A stretch of DNA of 64,000 bases from Flammeovirga sp. SJP92 (GCF_001583495.1 NZ_LQAQ01000123.1:48042-112041), one strand, 5' to 3'; counted from the first letter of the stretch, positions 46,074 to 56,288 are shown. Program-made: numbers and translations. Notes: generated from the letters alone by a model not told the origin.

Positions 46074-47693
46074 ATGTATAGACAAATATTAATAGTACTC
46101 TTCTGTGTCATTTTTTCGACTTCAGTTTTTGCAAGCGATACTGATATTATCATTACCACGGATTTTTTAAAGGAAATATATGAAGATGATGATCTTATTT
46201 CTGCCGAAAAAGAATTGCTTGAATTTAGAAACGCAGGCGATGTAAGAGGGGAGATAAGAGCCTATTTAAAGTTAGGAGGACTTTATTGTAATAGGGTCAA
46301 TTATCATAAAGCATACGAGTCGTATTGGGAAGCACTTTTTCTTTTGGATAAGGAGAATTACCCCATGCTGAAAGCTAAAGTGTACAGAGGTATGGGCATC
46401 TTGTATAGCTTGTTTGAAAGAAACGATTTAGCAGTGAAATATTATAAGCAAGCCTTGTCTATGAATAGAAAACTGGTAGAGAATGAAGTGATCCCTTTAG
46501 AGAATTTACGTCCTAATTATCACTCATTGATGGTGCATTATAGGTATGAGGGAGATGCTGAAAATACGCAACTTTATTATGACAGTTGTACTTCTATTCC
46601 AATGGAGGATAACGTTTCTAGAATTTTATTAGAAAGTGAAGAAACCTTTTTATCCTTACTGAAAGGAGAGCTTGTAGAAACGGGAAAATCCTTTAAAACA
46701 TTGATGCCTCAATTGGAAGGTTTAGAAGGTAATGAATCTTATTTGGTGATTTTTTATTCCTCTTATGGAGATTACTTTTATAAAATACAGCACTACAAAG
46801 AGGCGATCGATTATTATAAGAAAGCTTTAAAAGTGGCGAAGTTAGAGAAAGCTCATTTGAATTTTACTCCATTACTTTATGAAAAATTGGTAGACACCTA
46901 CAAAATGATTGGAGATTATCAGTCTGCATTAAAGTTTGCCACGGTGGGAAACAGCTTAAATCAATGGCTTTACAGTAGTAAAAGTGAAAGAAACAGGTCG
47001 TTATTTGAAATTTCAGATGAATATAAAAAGAGAGAACAGGCCCAACAATTAGAGATTGAACGACAAGAATTAGAAAATTATAAGCAGGAACAGAAGATTC
47101 TATGGTTAACTGTTGCCCTTCTATTTTTAATCATATTGGGGGTATTCTTTATGGTGAGAACAAGAGTGAAAACATTAAAACTGAAATATGCATTAGAGAA
47201 AGAAGCCATAGAGCAGAAACAAAAATTGCATGAAGAGAAAAATCAAGAAATTCTGTATGTCAAAAATAGTGAACTGACCAATACCACCCTTCAAATTATA
47301 GCCAAAGATGAATTATTGACTTCCATAAAAGGAAAGTTGAAAGATGTTTATAAAGAAACGAAATCAAAAGAAGTTCAAAAAGTAATGAATGCCATCAAAC
47401 TCAATCAGGATCATAGTTGGCTCGAATTTGAAAATCGATTTACGTCTGTCAACCCTAGTTTTTTCTCTCAATTAAAAGAAAAACATCCTTCACTTACGAA
47501 TTATGATTTGAAAATTTGTGCACTTATTAAACTTAATTTTTCTGGAAAGGAAATGGCGAGACTTTTAGGGATCTCTCCCGAAAGTGCGAATACTTCTCGT
47601 TATCGATTAAGGAAAAGATTGGGCTTGGTGAAAGGAGAAGACTTGGTGAATTACCTGGGGAATGTGGTGACAAACTCTAAGCAGACTGCTTAA
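46074..47693 (+). CDS. TPR-containing membrane regulator with C-terminal LuxR-like helix-turn-helix
   Basis: 539 residues. Signal peptide or anchor at the start (LIVLFCVIFSTSVFAS), then TPR-type helices to about residue 300 (AYLKLGGLYCNRVNYHKAYE, AVKYYKQALSMN, EAIDYYKKALKVAKLEKAHL). One membrane segment at 342-361 (ILWLTVALLFLIILGVFFMV), a coiled coil, and a C-terminal helix-turn-helix at about 470-530 (LTNYDLKICALIKLNFSGKE ... RLLGISPESANTSRYRLRKR). Such proteins sense envelope signals and bind DNA while membrane bound; SusR-like control of nearby loci is plausible. It diverges from the DUF1549 gene and precedes the GH3-GH86 module. Confidence 0.87.
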   Translation: MYRQILIVLFCVIFSTSVFASDTDIIITTDFLKEIYEDDDLISAEKELLEFRNAGDVRGEIRAYLKLGGLYCNRVNYHKAYESYWEALFLLDKENYPMLKAKVYRGMGILYSLFERNDLAVKYYKQALSMNRKLVENEVIPLENLRPNYHSLMVHYRYEGDAENTQLYYDSCTSIPMEDNVSRILLESEETFLSLLKGELVETGKSFKTLMPQLEGLEGNESYLVIFYSSYGDYFYKIQHYKEAIDYYKKALKVAKLEKAHLNFTPLLYEKLVDTYKMIGDYQSALKFATVGNSLNQWLYSSKSERNRSLFEISDEYKKREQAQQLEIERQELENYKQEQKILWLTVALLFLIILGVFFMVRTRVKTLKLKYALEKEAIEQKQKLHEEKNQEILYVKNSELTNTTLQIIAKDELLTSIKGKLKDVYKETKSKEVQKVMNAIKLNQDHSWLEFENRFTSVNPSFFSQLKEKHPSLTNYDLKICALIKLNFSGKEMARLLGISPESANTSRYRLRKRLGLVKGEDLVNYLGNVVTNSKQTA

Positions 47694-47920
47694 ACAGTTC
47701 GTAAACATAATTATCTTTTACTATAGTATGAAATTCCTCCTACTTTACCCTTCGAATAGAGACTAGTGCGACTGTGTATTGCAGTTGATGTATGACTGTT
47801 GCAGTGTAATGGTTATGCAGGTCATTTTACACAATTATTTCTAATCGCGAAGCATACCTAAATGCAAATTTTGGAAGTAGCAACTTTAAAATTTGCTTTG
47901 ATACCACATAAAGAATGATG

Positions 47921-47990
47921 TGCAACTTAATAAGAGCATGTTTGAAGCATCCCTTTCAAAATATATATTCTAAACATGCTCTAAGTTGCA
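47921..47990. repeat. Inverted-repeat pair built from the dispersed palindromic repeat
   Basis: TGCAACTTA...TAAGTTGCA (9 bp perfect) encloses AGAGCATGTTT (47934-47944) and AAACATGCTCT (47972-47982). The inner sequences are the outer half of the dispersed repeat. The rest of the 437-base gap (47694-48130) holds only a small hairpin, CCTGAG/CTCAGG near 48076-48096, before the GH3 gene. Confidence 0.65.
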
Positions 47991-48130
47991 TCCCAAATAA
48001 TAAATTTTCCTAAAAACCCCAATCAATATCCTACTATCATTATATTTAAGAAATCTAAATGAAATGATTTTTTATGCCTGAGTTCATTAACCTCAGGTTA
48101 TTTTACTAACTAAGACAATCTTTTTTTTAA

Positions 48131-50365
48131 ATGAAACTGTATTATTATTCTTTATTATTAGCTACACTTTTTTTTGGATGTACTACCAACCAACAACTCG
48201 ATCCAGTTGAACAAAAAGTAGAGGGTCTATTGTCTAAAATGACAATAGAAGAGAAAATTGGCCAAACGGCCTTAAGAGGAACCTCAAGCAGGGTAAAAGG
48301 TGACTTGCCAGAGTCCCTGAAAGAGGCAGTAAGGAAAGGCGAAATCGGTGCTTTTCTAAACATCATGAATACTGATTATGTAGATGAACTGCAAAGGATC
48401 GCCGTAGAAGAAAGTCCTAATAAGATTCCGCTGATTTTTGGCAGAGATGTAATTCATGGGTTCAAGACAATGTTCCCTATTCCATTGGCTGTTGCAGCAA
48501 CTTGGGACCCTAAACAAGCAGAAATCACAGGTCAGGTTTCCGCTTTTGAAGGGACATCTTCAGGGGTAAATTGGACTTTTGCTCCCATGCTGGATATTGC
48601 TAGAGATAGCCGATGGGGGAGGATTGCCGAGTCACCAGGAGAGGATCCATTATTAGGAAGTTTGATGGGTGCCGCTTATGTAAAAGGTTTTCAGGGAGAT
48701 GATTTGACGAGCAAGACGAGTATGATTGCCTGTGCAAAGCACTTTTTAGGTTATGGTGCGGCTATTGGAGGGCGTGATTACAATACGGCGATTATTCACG
48801 ATCCGTTATTGTATAATGTCTACATTCCTCCATTTAAGGCTGCAATTGCTGAAAATGTTCAAACTTTTATGTCTTCTTTCAATGAGTTGAATGGTGTTCC
48901 GGCTTCAGGAGATAAAAAAATCATGATGGACTTATTGAGAGGGAAAATGAATTTCAATGGCTTTGTGGTCAGTGATTGGAATTCTGTAACGGAGATGATT
49001 CCTCATGGCTATGCTAAAGATGAAAAGCATGCTGCTGAATTGGGAACAAATGCAGGTGTTGATATGGAAATGACCAGCCAATCTTATGAAAAGCACATTA
49101 AGGCATTGCTCGATGAAGGGAAACTTTCAATGGATCAACTTGATTTTCTAGTGAAAAATATTCTTAGGGTAAAGATCAGAATGGGGCTATTTGAGACACC
49201 TTTTAGAGATAAAAAACACGATGGTAAGCTGTATGCTGAAGATCATTTAGAGAAGGCTAAAATAGCTTCCGCGAAAAGTATTGTTCTTTTAAAAAATGAA
49301 AATCAAGTTTTACCGCTTACTAAAAACAAAAAAGTGGCTTTGATTGGACCATTAGCAGACGCGCCTTTGGATCAAATGGGAACATGGTCATTTGATGGAG
49401 AAAAAGAGCATTCACAGACTCCTTTTTCCGCTTTGAAAGATCATGTGATTGGTTTTGAAAAGACACTTGATTATAGTAGAGATAAAAACAAACAGTCGTT
49501 TAGTAAAGCTATTACATTAGCAAAAAAAGCGGATGTTATTTTATTTGTAGGGGGTGAAGAAGCCATCCTTTCTGGAGAGGCTCACAGTAGAGCAGAGATT
49601 GACCTTCCAGGTGCACAAGAAGATTTGATCCTTGAATTAGCCAAATTAGGAAAACCAATTGTGTTGACGATCATGGCAGGACGTCCGATTACAATTGGGA
49701 AAATCAAAGATAAACTAGATGGTATAGTGATGGCTTGGCATGGCGGTACTATGGCAGGTCCAGCATTGAAAGAGGTGCTTTATGCAGAGATGCAACCAGA
49801 GGGACGTTTGCCTGTGACATGGCCAAAAACTTCAGGACAATTGCCTTATTACTATAACCACAAGAATACAGGAAGACCTGCAATGGAAGAAAAGTTTGTT
49901 TCTATGTATGATATTCCTGTAGGTGCTTGGCAAAGTTCGTTGGGTAATGAATCACATTATTTAGACGCAGGTTATCTTCCGGAATATCCATTTGGTTATG
50001 GGCTTTCTTACTCAACAATTGAATATTCAGAGACAAAAATATCTTCAACTCAATTAAAGGAAGGCGAAGAATTGACAGTGGAGGTAACTGTTACAAACAA
50101 AGGTGAGTATGATGCAGTAGAAACCGTTCAACTTTATGTTCAAGATGTTATCGGTTCCATTACACGACCAGTAAGAGAATTGAAGGACTATCAAAAAATT
50201 CAATTGAAAAAAGGAGAACAAAAGAAAGTGACTTTCAAACTCCACACTGATCAATTGAAATTTTATAATAGAGATTTGGAACATGTATTAGAGAAGGGTG
50301 ATTTTAATATTTGGCTGGCACCAAATGCATTAGCGTCAAAACCTGTTTCTTTTGAGTTGTTATAA
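48131..50365 (+). CDS. bglX: GH3-family beta-glucosidase, BglX-like lipoprotein
   Basis: 744 residues with lipoprotein signal LLATLFFGCTTN. The GH3 N-domain is clear: MTIEEKIGQTALRG, FGRDVIHGFKTMFPIPLAVA, WTFAPMLDIARDSRWGRIAE, CAKHFLGYGA, and the nucleophile Asp282 in GFVVSDWNSVTEM. The GH3 C-domain carries VGGEEAILSGEAHSRAEIDL, in the place where the acid/base is usual. A fibronectin-III-like tail ends the protein (LTVEVTVTNKGEYDAVETVQ). It removes terminal beta-linked sugars from oligosaccharides; next to the agarase it may act on galactan or associated beta-glucans. It lies convergent with the GH86 gene and shares a terminator region. Confidence 0.93.
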   Translation: MKLYYYSLLLATLFFGCTTNQQLDPVEQKVEGLLSKMTIEEKIGQTALRGTSSRVKGDLPESLKEAVRKGEIGAFLNIMNTDYVDELQRIAVEESPNKIPLIFGRDVIHGFKTMFPIPLAVAATWDPKQAEITGQVSAFEGTSSGVNWTFAPMLDIARDSRWGRIAESPGEDPLLGSLMGAAYVKGFQGDDLTSKTSMIACAKHFLGYGAAIGGRDYNTAIIHDPLLYNVYIPPFKAAIAENVQTFMSSFNELNGVPASGDKKIMMDLLRGKMNFNGFVVSDWNSVTEMIPHGYAKDEKHAAELGTNAGVDMEMTSQSYEKHIKALLDEGKLSMDQLDFLVKNILRVKIRMGLFETPFRDKKHDGKLYAEDHLEKAKIASAKSIVLLKNENQVLPLTKNKKVALIGPLADAPLDQMGTWSFDGEKEHSQTPFSALKDHVIGFEKTLDYSRDKNKQSFSKAITLAKKADVILFVGGEEAILSGEAHSRAEIDLPGAQEDLILELAKLGKPIVLTIMAGRPITIGKIKDKLDGIVMAWHGGTMAGPALKEVLYAEMQPEGRLPVTWPKTSGQLPYYYNHKNTGRPAMEEKFVSMYDIPVGAWQSSLGNESHYLDAGYLPEYPFGYGLSYSTIEYSETKISSTQLKEGEELTVEVTVTNKGEYDAVETVQLYVQDVIGSITRPVRELKDYQKIQLKKGEQKKVTFKLHTDQLKFYNRDLEHVLEKGDFNIWLAPNALASKPVSFELL

Positions 50366-50387
50366 TACTCAATTGTAATAAACAATA

Positions 50388-50435
50388 CTCCCGACTTCAA
50401 ACCCAAAACTTAGGGCTTGAAGTCGGGATTTTTTA
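50388..50435 (+). terminator. Terminator between the convergent GH3 and GH86 genes
   Basis: TCCCGACTTCAAACCC pairs with GGGCTTGAAGTCGGGA, a 16-bp perfect stem with loop AAAACTTA, followed by TTTTTT on the plus strand. It may also stop minus-strand transcription from GH86, although the T-run is weaker there. Confidence 0.9.
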
Positions 50436-53336
50436 TTATTTGATAATTACTTTTTTGGTAAATTGTTCTGTTTGTGTAGTGATATTGATGATATAAATAC
50501 CATTTGTCAATCCCTTCACATCAACAGAGTGTTGGCCTCCATTAAAAGTATCCACCTTAACAATTCTTCCTTGAAGATCGATAATTTCCACTTCTGAGGT
50601 GTTGCCGTTATGATCAGGAACTCTGATGAAAACTTGATGGTTTGTAATTGGGTTAGGATAAACTAAAACAGTAGTTGAAGCATCATCAGCTAGTAATGCT
50701 CTACTGTTTGAAGTAGAAGATTGCCAAGCCGCCCAATTATTAAAGTTGTAACCCCCGCTTACTGTTTCCCATCTAATAATATGCTTTCCTGCAGTAAGGT
50801 TGATATTTCTGATATGTAATGTTTGGAACGTTTGCCAGCTACCAGTATTCGGTACACTGAGATTACCTGTTACATCCACACCATCAACATTAAGCTTGAA
50901 CTTACCATTTGTAGAAGGACTTGCAACTCTTGGGAAAAAGTCATAATTATCAGTTGTACTTACGTTAACAGTATATTCCAACCATTCAGAAGCATCCATC
51001 CAACCAATATTAAATCCTCCTCCTGTATCGGAACAAGTCTCTATATCTACTCCATCAGTACGGTATTTGCCACCTTGATTAGTAGCGTTGCTATCATGAT
51101 AAGCAACACCTTCACCACCTGTGTCATAATTTTCAGCCTCCACTTTTCCAGGAAGCTTATGAGGTGTTCCTCCATAAGGATCTTGAATAACAGGTGGAAC
51201 AACATTAATATTATTGACTTGATCAGAACCTATATTAGATGTCCAATTTGTACCAACAGGACGGATACTTGCTTTCACAATATAACCGCTTCCTGTGGCA
51301 GGAGCATTGTTAAGATTAATTGTCAGTGACTCCGTTTTACTTCCAGCACTAACTGTTTTTACTGCTTGACCTAACCATGAATTAGCCGACCAAAATTCTG
51401 CCACAATATCTCTGTTAGAATTAGCAGTATAAGATAATGAAACTTTCACCTGATTCGCACTTTCCACACTTGATGTTGGTGTAACAATTTTTACAGATTC
51501 ATTTTCAACCACAGCTTGATCATATTTCTTTACTTCCAAAATCATAGAACTAATATGTCCTCCACCATCAGGAAACGTAACTGAAACTGTGTTAGAAGCT
51601 TGTAAAAGACTAATATCAAAAGGTATTTCGATCACACCGAAGAAATCTTTACGGTTAGCTTGATCGTATCCTTTCCAATTATTCGGAACAGCCACTGTAG
51701 TACCATTGATTTTTACAATTGGTTTCTTAGATCGGTCATGTTTTCTACCTATACCTAATTGAATGGATGCAAGCCCCGTTCCCGTTTGAACGCCACTGAA
51801 GCTAAAGTTAATAGCAGTATTTGCATTGATGGCTTGAAGATGTTTGCTTGTGTAATATTTGTGGTCGCGAATAGTATTATCAAAGCTGATAGCACTTGAG
51901 AATTTGTATTCTAAAACAACAGTCTCACCTGCAATTAAAGTAAGAGCACTAGGAGCAGCTCCAGATGTGGAAATATTCATATTCGGTGCTGAATTACTGT
52001 AGATCTTCAATGATTTTTTAGTAACACTTTGCAATCCACCTAAACCATTGACAAAATCTAAAGCCACATTTTGATTGGCATCATCAAGGTTATTCAAAGC
52101 TACATACAACATATTTCCGCTGGCAAAACCTTGAATTTGAACATCAGGATTGTCAGTTGTTACATGTACTCTATTACCTTTCACCTTTTTCCATAGCTCA
52201 TAGAAATGAATTTTTGGAGAATATTTCCAACCAGCCACGGTAGGTTGCCCTATATTAGTTGGGATAAATAAAGCCGCACCATAAGGCTGATAGTTGTTGC
52301 CGGGTGTAAGATGCCAAGTTGATTTATCCGTAATGAATGGAATAGAGATTTCAATCTTATTTTCACGGTCTAAAAGATTAAAAAGCATATGGTTGATACC
52401 TCTTACCGTTTGAATACTTTCAATATCCGAATAGTTATCACCATAACCGCTTGCGATAGCTCCATATTCTGTAATTGCATGAGGTTTTACAGTGCCCCAT
52501 TTAGCATGAGAGTAAGTCTCAATCAAATCCAGGATAGCTTCTGAATTACTGCCCGAACGCTGATTGTTTTGGCCCGTTACGTTTACACCGTCATAAAGGT
52601 GAGTTGAAAAAGCATCCATGTCTGCTCCAGCAATATCCATGAACATCTTCTGGTTTTCATCCCAATGTGAAAAATTATTCAGTTCCATAGAAGGCCAGGC
52701 TGAAGAATATCCAATGATTTTCATTTTAGCTAAAGCAGGCGTATCATGGATTTTCTTACCGATAGCAGCAAAAACTTTTGCCATTTGTAATTTAATACGG
52801 TCCTCTTCGGCCAAGTTCCATCCACCAGAATAGTAATCATTTGCATGAACAAAAGGTTCATTCATGGGCTCAAAATACTCAGGCCTTTCGCTGTCACTTA
52901 CATAATCTTTATAGTACTCTGCCGCCCAATTGGCTGCAGCGGTAGCATTCAACCCATCTTTGAAAAGATTATATGGGTGTTCAGTGGCCACAAAGCGAGT
53001 GACATTTTTAAGATTGTTGTTTCCTGATTTGTCTCCAGGGTAAGTGCCAACAGCATTTCCTTTGCTTTTAGAATAGGAATAAGGTCCCCAAAAACCACGG
53101 CTCGGATAAGCGTTGTAGTCATTGTAGAATTTATTCAATTCGCTGTCTTTCCAATTGGAATGTAAATTGAAAAACTTGCTTCGGTCGAGGCTAGATACTC
53201 CACCGATGTACCTTCGGACTTTGTGGTTGATTGTCGCAGTAGTCTGTGCAGTTACATCATTGACTAACAGACTTAAAAGGAGAGATGCCAGTAGTGTTGT
53301 CGTAAAAACTGGTTGTTTGAAATAATATTTAATCAT
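50436..53336 (-). CDS. GH86-like beta-agarase/porphyranase with CBM6 and T9SS sorting domain
   Basis: 966 residues, signal peptide ends LLVNDVTAQ. The catalytic part has the GH86-type start RRYIGGVSSLDRSKFFNLHS, acid/base Glu160 in YFEPMNEPFVH, and nucleophile Glu290 in PHAITEYGAI; an all-beta region follows to about 480. A linker with Ig-like repeats leads to a CBM6 at about 735-865 (VEAENYDTGGEGVAYHDS, DASEWLEYTVNVS). The C-terminus is a type A T9SS sorting domain (VLVYPNP ... LTNGIYIINITTQ), so the enzyme is secreted or surface attached. It would cut agar- or porphyran-type galactans internally. Which one is not decidable from sequence. It is transcribed divergently from the GH16 gene. Confidence 0.88.
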   Translation of the reverse strand: MIKYYFKQPVFTTTLLASLLLSLLVNDVTAQTTATINHKVRRYIGGVSSLDRSKFFNLHSNWKDSELNKFYNDYNAYPSRGFWGPYSYSKSKGNAVGTYPGDKSGNNNLKNVTRFVATEHPYNLFKDGLNATAAANWAAEYYKDYVSDSERPEYFEPMNEPFVHANDYYSGGWNLAEEDRIKLQMAKVFAAIGKKIHDTPALAKMKIIGYSSAWPSMELNNFSHWDENQKMFMDIAGADMDAFSTHLYDGVNVTGQNNQRSGSNSEAILDLIETYSHAKWGTVKPHAITEYGAIASGYGDNYSDIESIQTVRGINHMLFNLLDRENKIEISIPFITDKSTWHLTPGNNYQPYGAALFIPTNIGQPTVAGWKYSPKIHFYELWKKVKGNRVHVTTDNPDVQIQGFASGNMLYVALNNLDDANQNVALDFVNGLGGLQSVTKKSLKIYSNSAPNMNISTSGAAPSALTLIAGETVVLEYKFSSAISFDNTIRDHKYYTSKHLQAINANTAINFSFSGVQTGTGLASIQLGIGRKHDRSKKPIVKINGTTVAVPNNWKGYDQANRKDFFGVIEIPFDISLLQASNTVSVTFPDGGGHISSMILEVKKYDQAVVENESVKIVTPTSSVESANQVKVSLSYTANSNRDIVAEFWSANSWLGQAVKTVSAGSKTESLTINLNNAPATGSGYIVKASIRPVGTNWTSNIGSDQVNNINVVPPVIQDPYGGTPHKLPGKVEAENYDTGGEGVAYHDSNATNQGGKYRTDGVDIETCSDTGGGFNIGWMDASEWLEYTVNVSTTDNYDFFPRVASPSTNGKFKLNVDGVDVTGNLSVPNTGSWQTFQTLHIRNINLTAGKHIIRWETVSGGYNFNNWAAWQSSTSNSRALLADDASTTVLVYPNPITNHQVFIRVPDHNGNTSEVEIIDLQGRIVKVDTFNGGQHSVDVKGLTNGIYIINITTQTEQFTKKVIIK

Positions 53337-53614
53337 AAGTATTTATTGGTAGTTAATCATCGCAGAACAAAGGAGTTCTGCTAAAGTTTATAATGCCAAT
53401 CTACTTTTACAGAGATGGAAGGAGGTTCAAAAAATTTTTGAAATAAGTGGGGGGAATTTTTTATTTGTTAATCTTACACTAATTGAAAAGTTTCACTTTG
53501 GAAAAATTACCCCCTTAAGTTAGAATAGTTTTTTACTTAAAATCTTACAAAAGCCCTCTAAATTGCTTCAGAAATGAATGATCAACCTTACTTCTAACAA
53601 TCACTTCACGAATT
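53337..53614. promoter_or_regulatory. Divergent control region between GH86 and GH16 genes
   Basis: 278 bases with two strong tracts, GTGGGGGGAATTTT at 53447-53460 and TTACCCCCTTAAGT at 53507-53520, like those upstream of the first SusC and the propeller sensor. TTTG at 53497-53500 is a possible upstream promoter element. The tracts are candidates for binding by a shared regulator. Confidence 0.4.
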
Positions 53615-54502
53615 ATGAAATCAAAATTCTATTTAGTAGGTATAATAATTTTATACTTCTCAATTGGAGCACTTCAGGCACAGAATTTAACAATTCCACC
53701 CAAAAATTATGTTGACACTGTTGATGTAAGTCTGTCAGTTCAAAGGGCCAATAACAAATTTCCACTTTCAGATCAAAACAACAAAGGTGAATGGAAATTA
53801 TTGAAGAAATATTCTGATGAGTTTGATAAACCAAAAATCAATGAGAAGATTTGGTATCCCAATAATCCTAAGTGGAAAGGAAGAAAGCCAACTTATTTTC
53901 ATGGATCAAATGTAGTATTAGAAAATGGTGAGGCAGTTTTCCGTGTGAATAAACACAATGAAGAAATTCCAGAAGGTTATACACATACAGCAGGTTTCAT
54001 AAAAAGTAAAAACAAATTCTTGTATGGTTACTTTGAGGCAGAAATGAAATTAATGGATGCGCCTTGGGTTTCTGGTTTTTGGATGACAAATGTCAGCAAA
54101 GATTGGTGGACAGAAATAGATATTTGTGAAAACGCTCCAGGACTATCTTACAATAGAAATGATTTGAATTCAAATATCCATGTTTTCAGAGCACCTGAAG
54201 ATCAGGGTAATGTAAAAGAGCATTTCTCAAGAACTAAAAAATATTACATTCCTGTAGAATTACAAAAAGATTATCATGTTTGGGGCTTGGAATGGACAGA
54301 AGAATACATTCGATTCTACATCGATGGTATCTTATTTAGAGAAGCAAAAAACACACATTGGCATCAGCCCCTTGAAGTGAATTTTAACAACGAATCGAAT
54401 AAATGGTTTGGAGCCCTTCCTGATGATAACAGACTAGATGGGGAATTTCATGTGAAATATTTCAGAGTTTGGGAGAAAAGGAATGCTTCAAATGGAAAGT
54501 AA
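53615..54502 (+). CDS. GH16-family galactanase-type hydrolase
   Basis: 295 residues, signal peptide ends GALQAQ. GH16 features: EWKLLKKYSDEFDKPKINEK, WYPNNPKWKGR, GFIKSKNKFLYGYFEAEMKL, APWVSGFWM, and the catalytic motif E167-I-D169-I-C-E172 (ExDxxE, nucleophile and acid/base intact). The C-terminus ends with FHVKYFRVWEKR. It has no carbohydrate-binding module or T9SS tail. GH16 covers agarases, porphyranases, carrageenases and laminarinases; the divergent GH86 and adjacent DUF5060 enzyme favour a red-algal galactan. The next gene starts 16 bases downstream. Confidence 0.9.
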   Translation: MKSKFYLVGIIILYFSIGALQAQNLTIPPKNYVDTVDVSLSVQRANNKFPLSDQNNKGEWKLLKKYSDEFDKPKINEKIWYPNNPKWKGRKPTYFHGSNVVLENGEAVFRVNKHNEEIPEGYTHTAGFIKSKNKFLYGYFEAEMKLMDAPWVSGFWMTNVSKDWWTEIDICENAPGLSYNRNDLNSNIHVFRAPEDQGNVKEHFSRTKKYYIPVELQKDYHVWGLEWTEEYIRFYIDGILFREAKNTHWHQPLEVNFNNESNKWFGALPDDNRLDGEFHVKYFRVWEKRNASNGK

Positions 54503-54518
54503 CAACCTTATTAAACAA

Positions 54519-56288
54519 ATGAAACTAAAACTAATTTTACTAATCTGTAGTTTATTTTTTCATCAACTACACGCACAGGAAATCTCAGGTGAATTAAAAG
54601 AGTGGCATACTGTAACACTCATTTTTGACGGCCCTGAAACGTACGAACAAGATCCTACAAACCCGTTTCTTGACTACCGGCTCGATGTCACTTTTACAAA
54701 TGGCGAAGAGCAATTTGTAATACCAGGTTTTTATGCGGCAGATGGTAATGCTGCAGAGTCAAGTGCAGACAAAGGGAATAAGTGGAAAGTACGCTTTGCT
54801 CCCAACAAAACAGGTCAGTGGTCTTACAAAGCATCTTTTGTCAAAGGGAAGAATGTTGCCGTTGCAGATGATATTTCAAAAGCAGAAAAATTATCGGCAG
54901 ATGGTACATCGGGAACCTTTGATGTCCTCGCTACTGATAAAACCGGTTTGGATCTCAGAGGGAAAGGTAGATTGAAGCCATCAGATACGCATTATCTTCA
55001 ATTTGAAGGAAATAAAGAATACTTTATCAAAGGTGGTGCTAATAGTCCAGAGGATTTGTTGGGTTATCATGAATTTGACGGAACTCCAAAGAAACATAAG
55101 TTTGAAAGCCACATTCCAGAATGGAAAGAAGGTGATTTAACTTGGAAAAATGGTAAAGGAAAAGGAATAGTAGGAGGTATGAACTACCTTTCTTCTACTG
55201 GTATTAATACTGTTTATTTCCTTACGATGAATGTAATGGGTGACGGTAAAAATGTGTGGCCTTGGACAGAAGAACATGAGCGTTATCGTTTCGATGTAAG
55301 TAAACTAGAGCAATGGGAATTACTATTTTCTCATATGGATCAAGTGGGTTTGGTAAAACATGTGATCACTCAGGAAACTGAAAATGAAAACCTTTTGGAT
55401 ATTGGTCACACAGGTATTCAGAGAAAGTTGTATTACAGAGAACTAGTCGCACGATTTGCACATCACCCAGGTATCATTTGGAACATGGGAGAAGAAAGTG
55501 GTATTACAACTTGGTCTCCGGTTGGTCAGACTAACAAAATGAGGATTGCAATGATTGAATACATGAAAGCATTGGACCCTTATGGCAATATGGTAGACAT
55601 TCATACTTTACCTAATAAGAAAGACCATGAAAATACCGTAAAGCCATTATTAGGAAATCAATCATTGGACGGTATTTCATTCCAAATTCACAACCTTCAC
55701 CATACTTATGAAACTACTCTGCATTGGAGAAATGAATCAGAAAAGGCAGGGAAAAAATGGGTGATTTGGCTAGATGAAATTGGCCCAGCAAAAGCAGGTG
55801 TATTACCAGATAATTATCCAGCACAGCAGGATACAGTAAGAAAAGATGTGATTTGGGCTAACCTCATGGCTGGGGGTGGTGGAATAGAACACTACTTCGG
55901 TTATAAATATCCTCACAATGACCTTAACTGTGAAGATTGGCATACTAGAGATCGTATTTGGAAGATGACATACGTAGCCACAGATTTCTTCCAGAAGTAT
56001 CTGCCATTTACAGAGATGAAGGCCGATAATACATTGGCAGATGTGAAAGACAGTTATACTTTTGCGAAAGAAGGTGATACGTATTGTGTCTATTTGAAAG
56101 AAGGAGGACAGCCTACATTGAATTTGGAAGGACAATCCGGTAAGTTCAGTGTGCATTGGCATAATCCAAGAAGTGGAGGGAACTTAATCAAAACCAAAAT
56201 TAAAACAGTCAATGCAGGTAGTAAGGTAGCATTAGGCCCTTCACCAACATTGAATGAAGATTGGGTAGTTTTAGTTCGAAAATTATAA
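54519..56288 (+). CDS. DUF5060 domain plus TIM-barrel glycoside hydrolase-like protein
   Basis: 589 residues from ATG 54519, chosen because it gives the signal peptide LKLILLICSLFFHQLHAQ; a start at 54483 would overlap the GH16 gene. Residues 22-110 are DUF5060 (WHTVTLIFDGPETYEQDPTN ... YAADGNAAESSADKGNKWKV). The barrel part has KGGANSPEDLLGYHEFDGTP, WNMGEESGITTW with Glu325/326, and VIWLDEIGPAKAG with Glu420, candidates for the acid/base and nucleophile. The C-terminus resembles the putative collagen-binding domain found in such hydrolases (FSVHWHNPRSGGNLI). It should act on oligosaccharides from the GH16/GH86 step; the exact bond is unknown. Confidence 0.85.
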   Translation: MKLKLILLICSLFFHQLHAQEISGELKEWHTVTLIFDGPETYEQDPTNPFLDYRLDVTFTNGEEQFVIPGFYAADGNAAESSADKGNKWKVRFAPNKTGQWSYKASFVKGKNVAVADDISKAEKLSADGTSGTFDVLATDKTGLDLRGKGRLKPSDTHYLQFEGNKEYFIKGGANSPEDLLGYHEFDGTPKKHKFESHIPEWKEGDLTWKNGKGKGIVGGMNYLSSTGINTVYFLTMNVMGDGKNVWPWTEEHERYRFDVSKLEQWELLFSHMDQVGLVKHVITQETENENLLDIGHTGIQRKLYYRELVARFAHHPGIIWNMGEESGITTWSPVGQTNKMRIAMIEYMKALDPYGNMVDIHTLPNKKDHENTVKPLLGNQSLDGISFQIHNLHHTYETTLHWRNESEKAGKKWVIWLDEIGPAKAGVLPDNYPAQQDTVRKDVIWANLMAGGGGIEHYFGYKYPHNDLNCEDWHTRDRIWKMTYVATDFFQKYLPFTEMKADNTLADVKDSYTFAKEGDTYCVYLKEGGQPTLNLEGQSGKFSVHWHNPRSGGNLIKTKIKTVNAGSKVALGPSPTLNEDWVVLVRKL

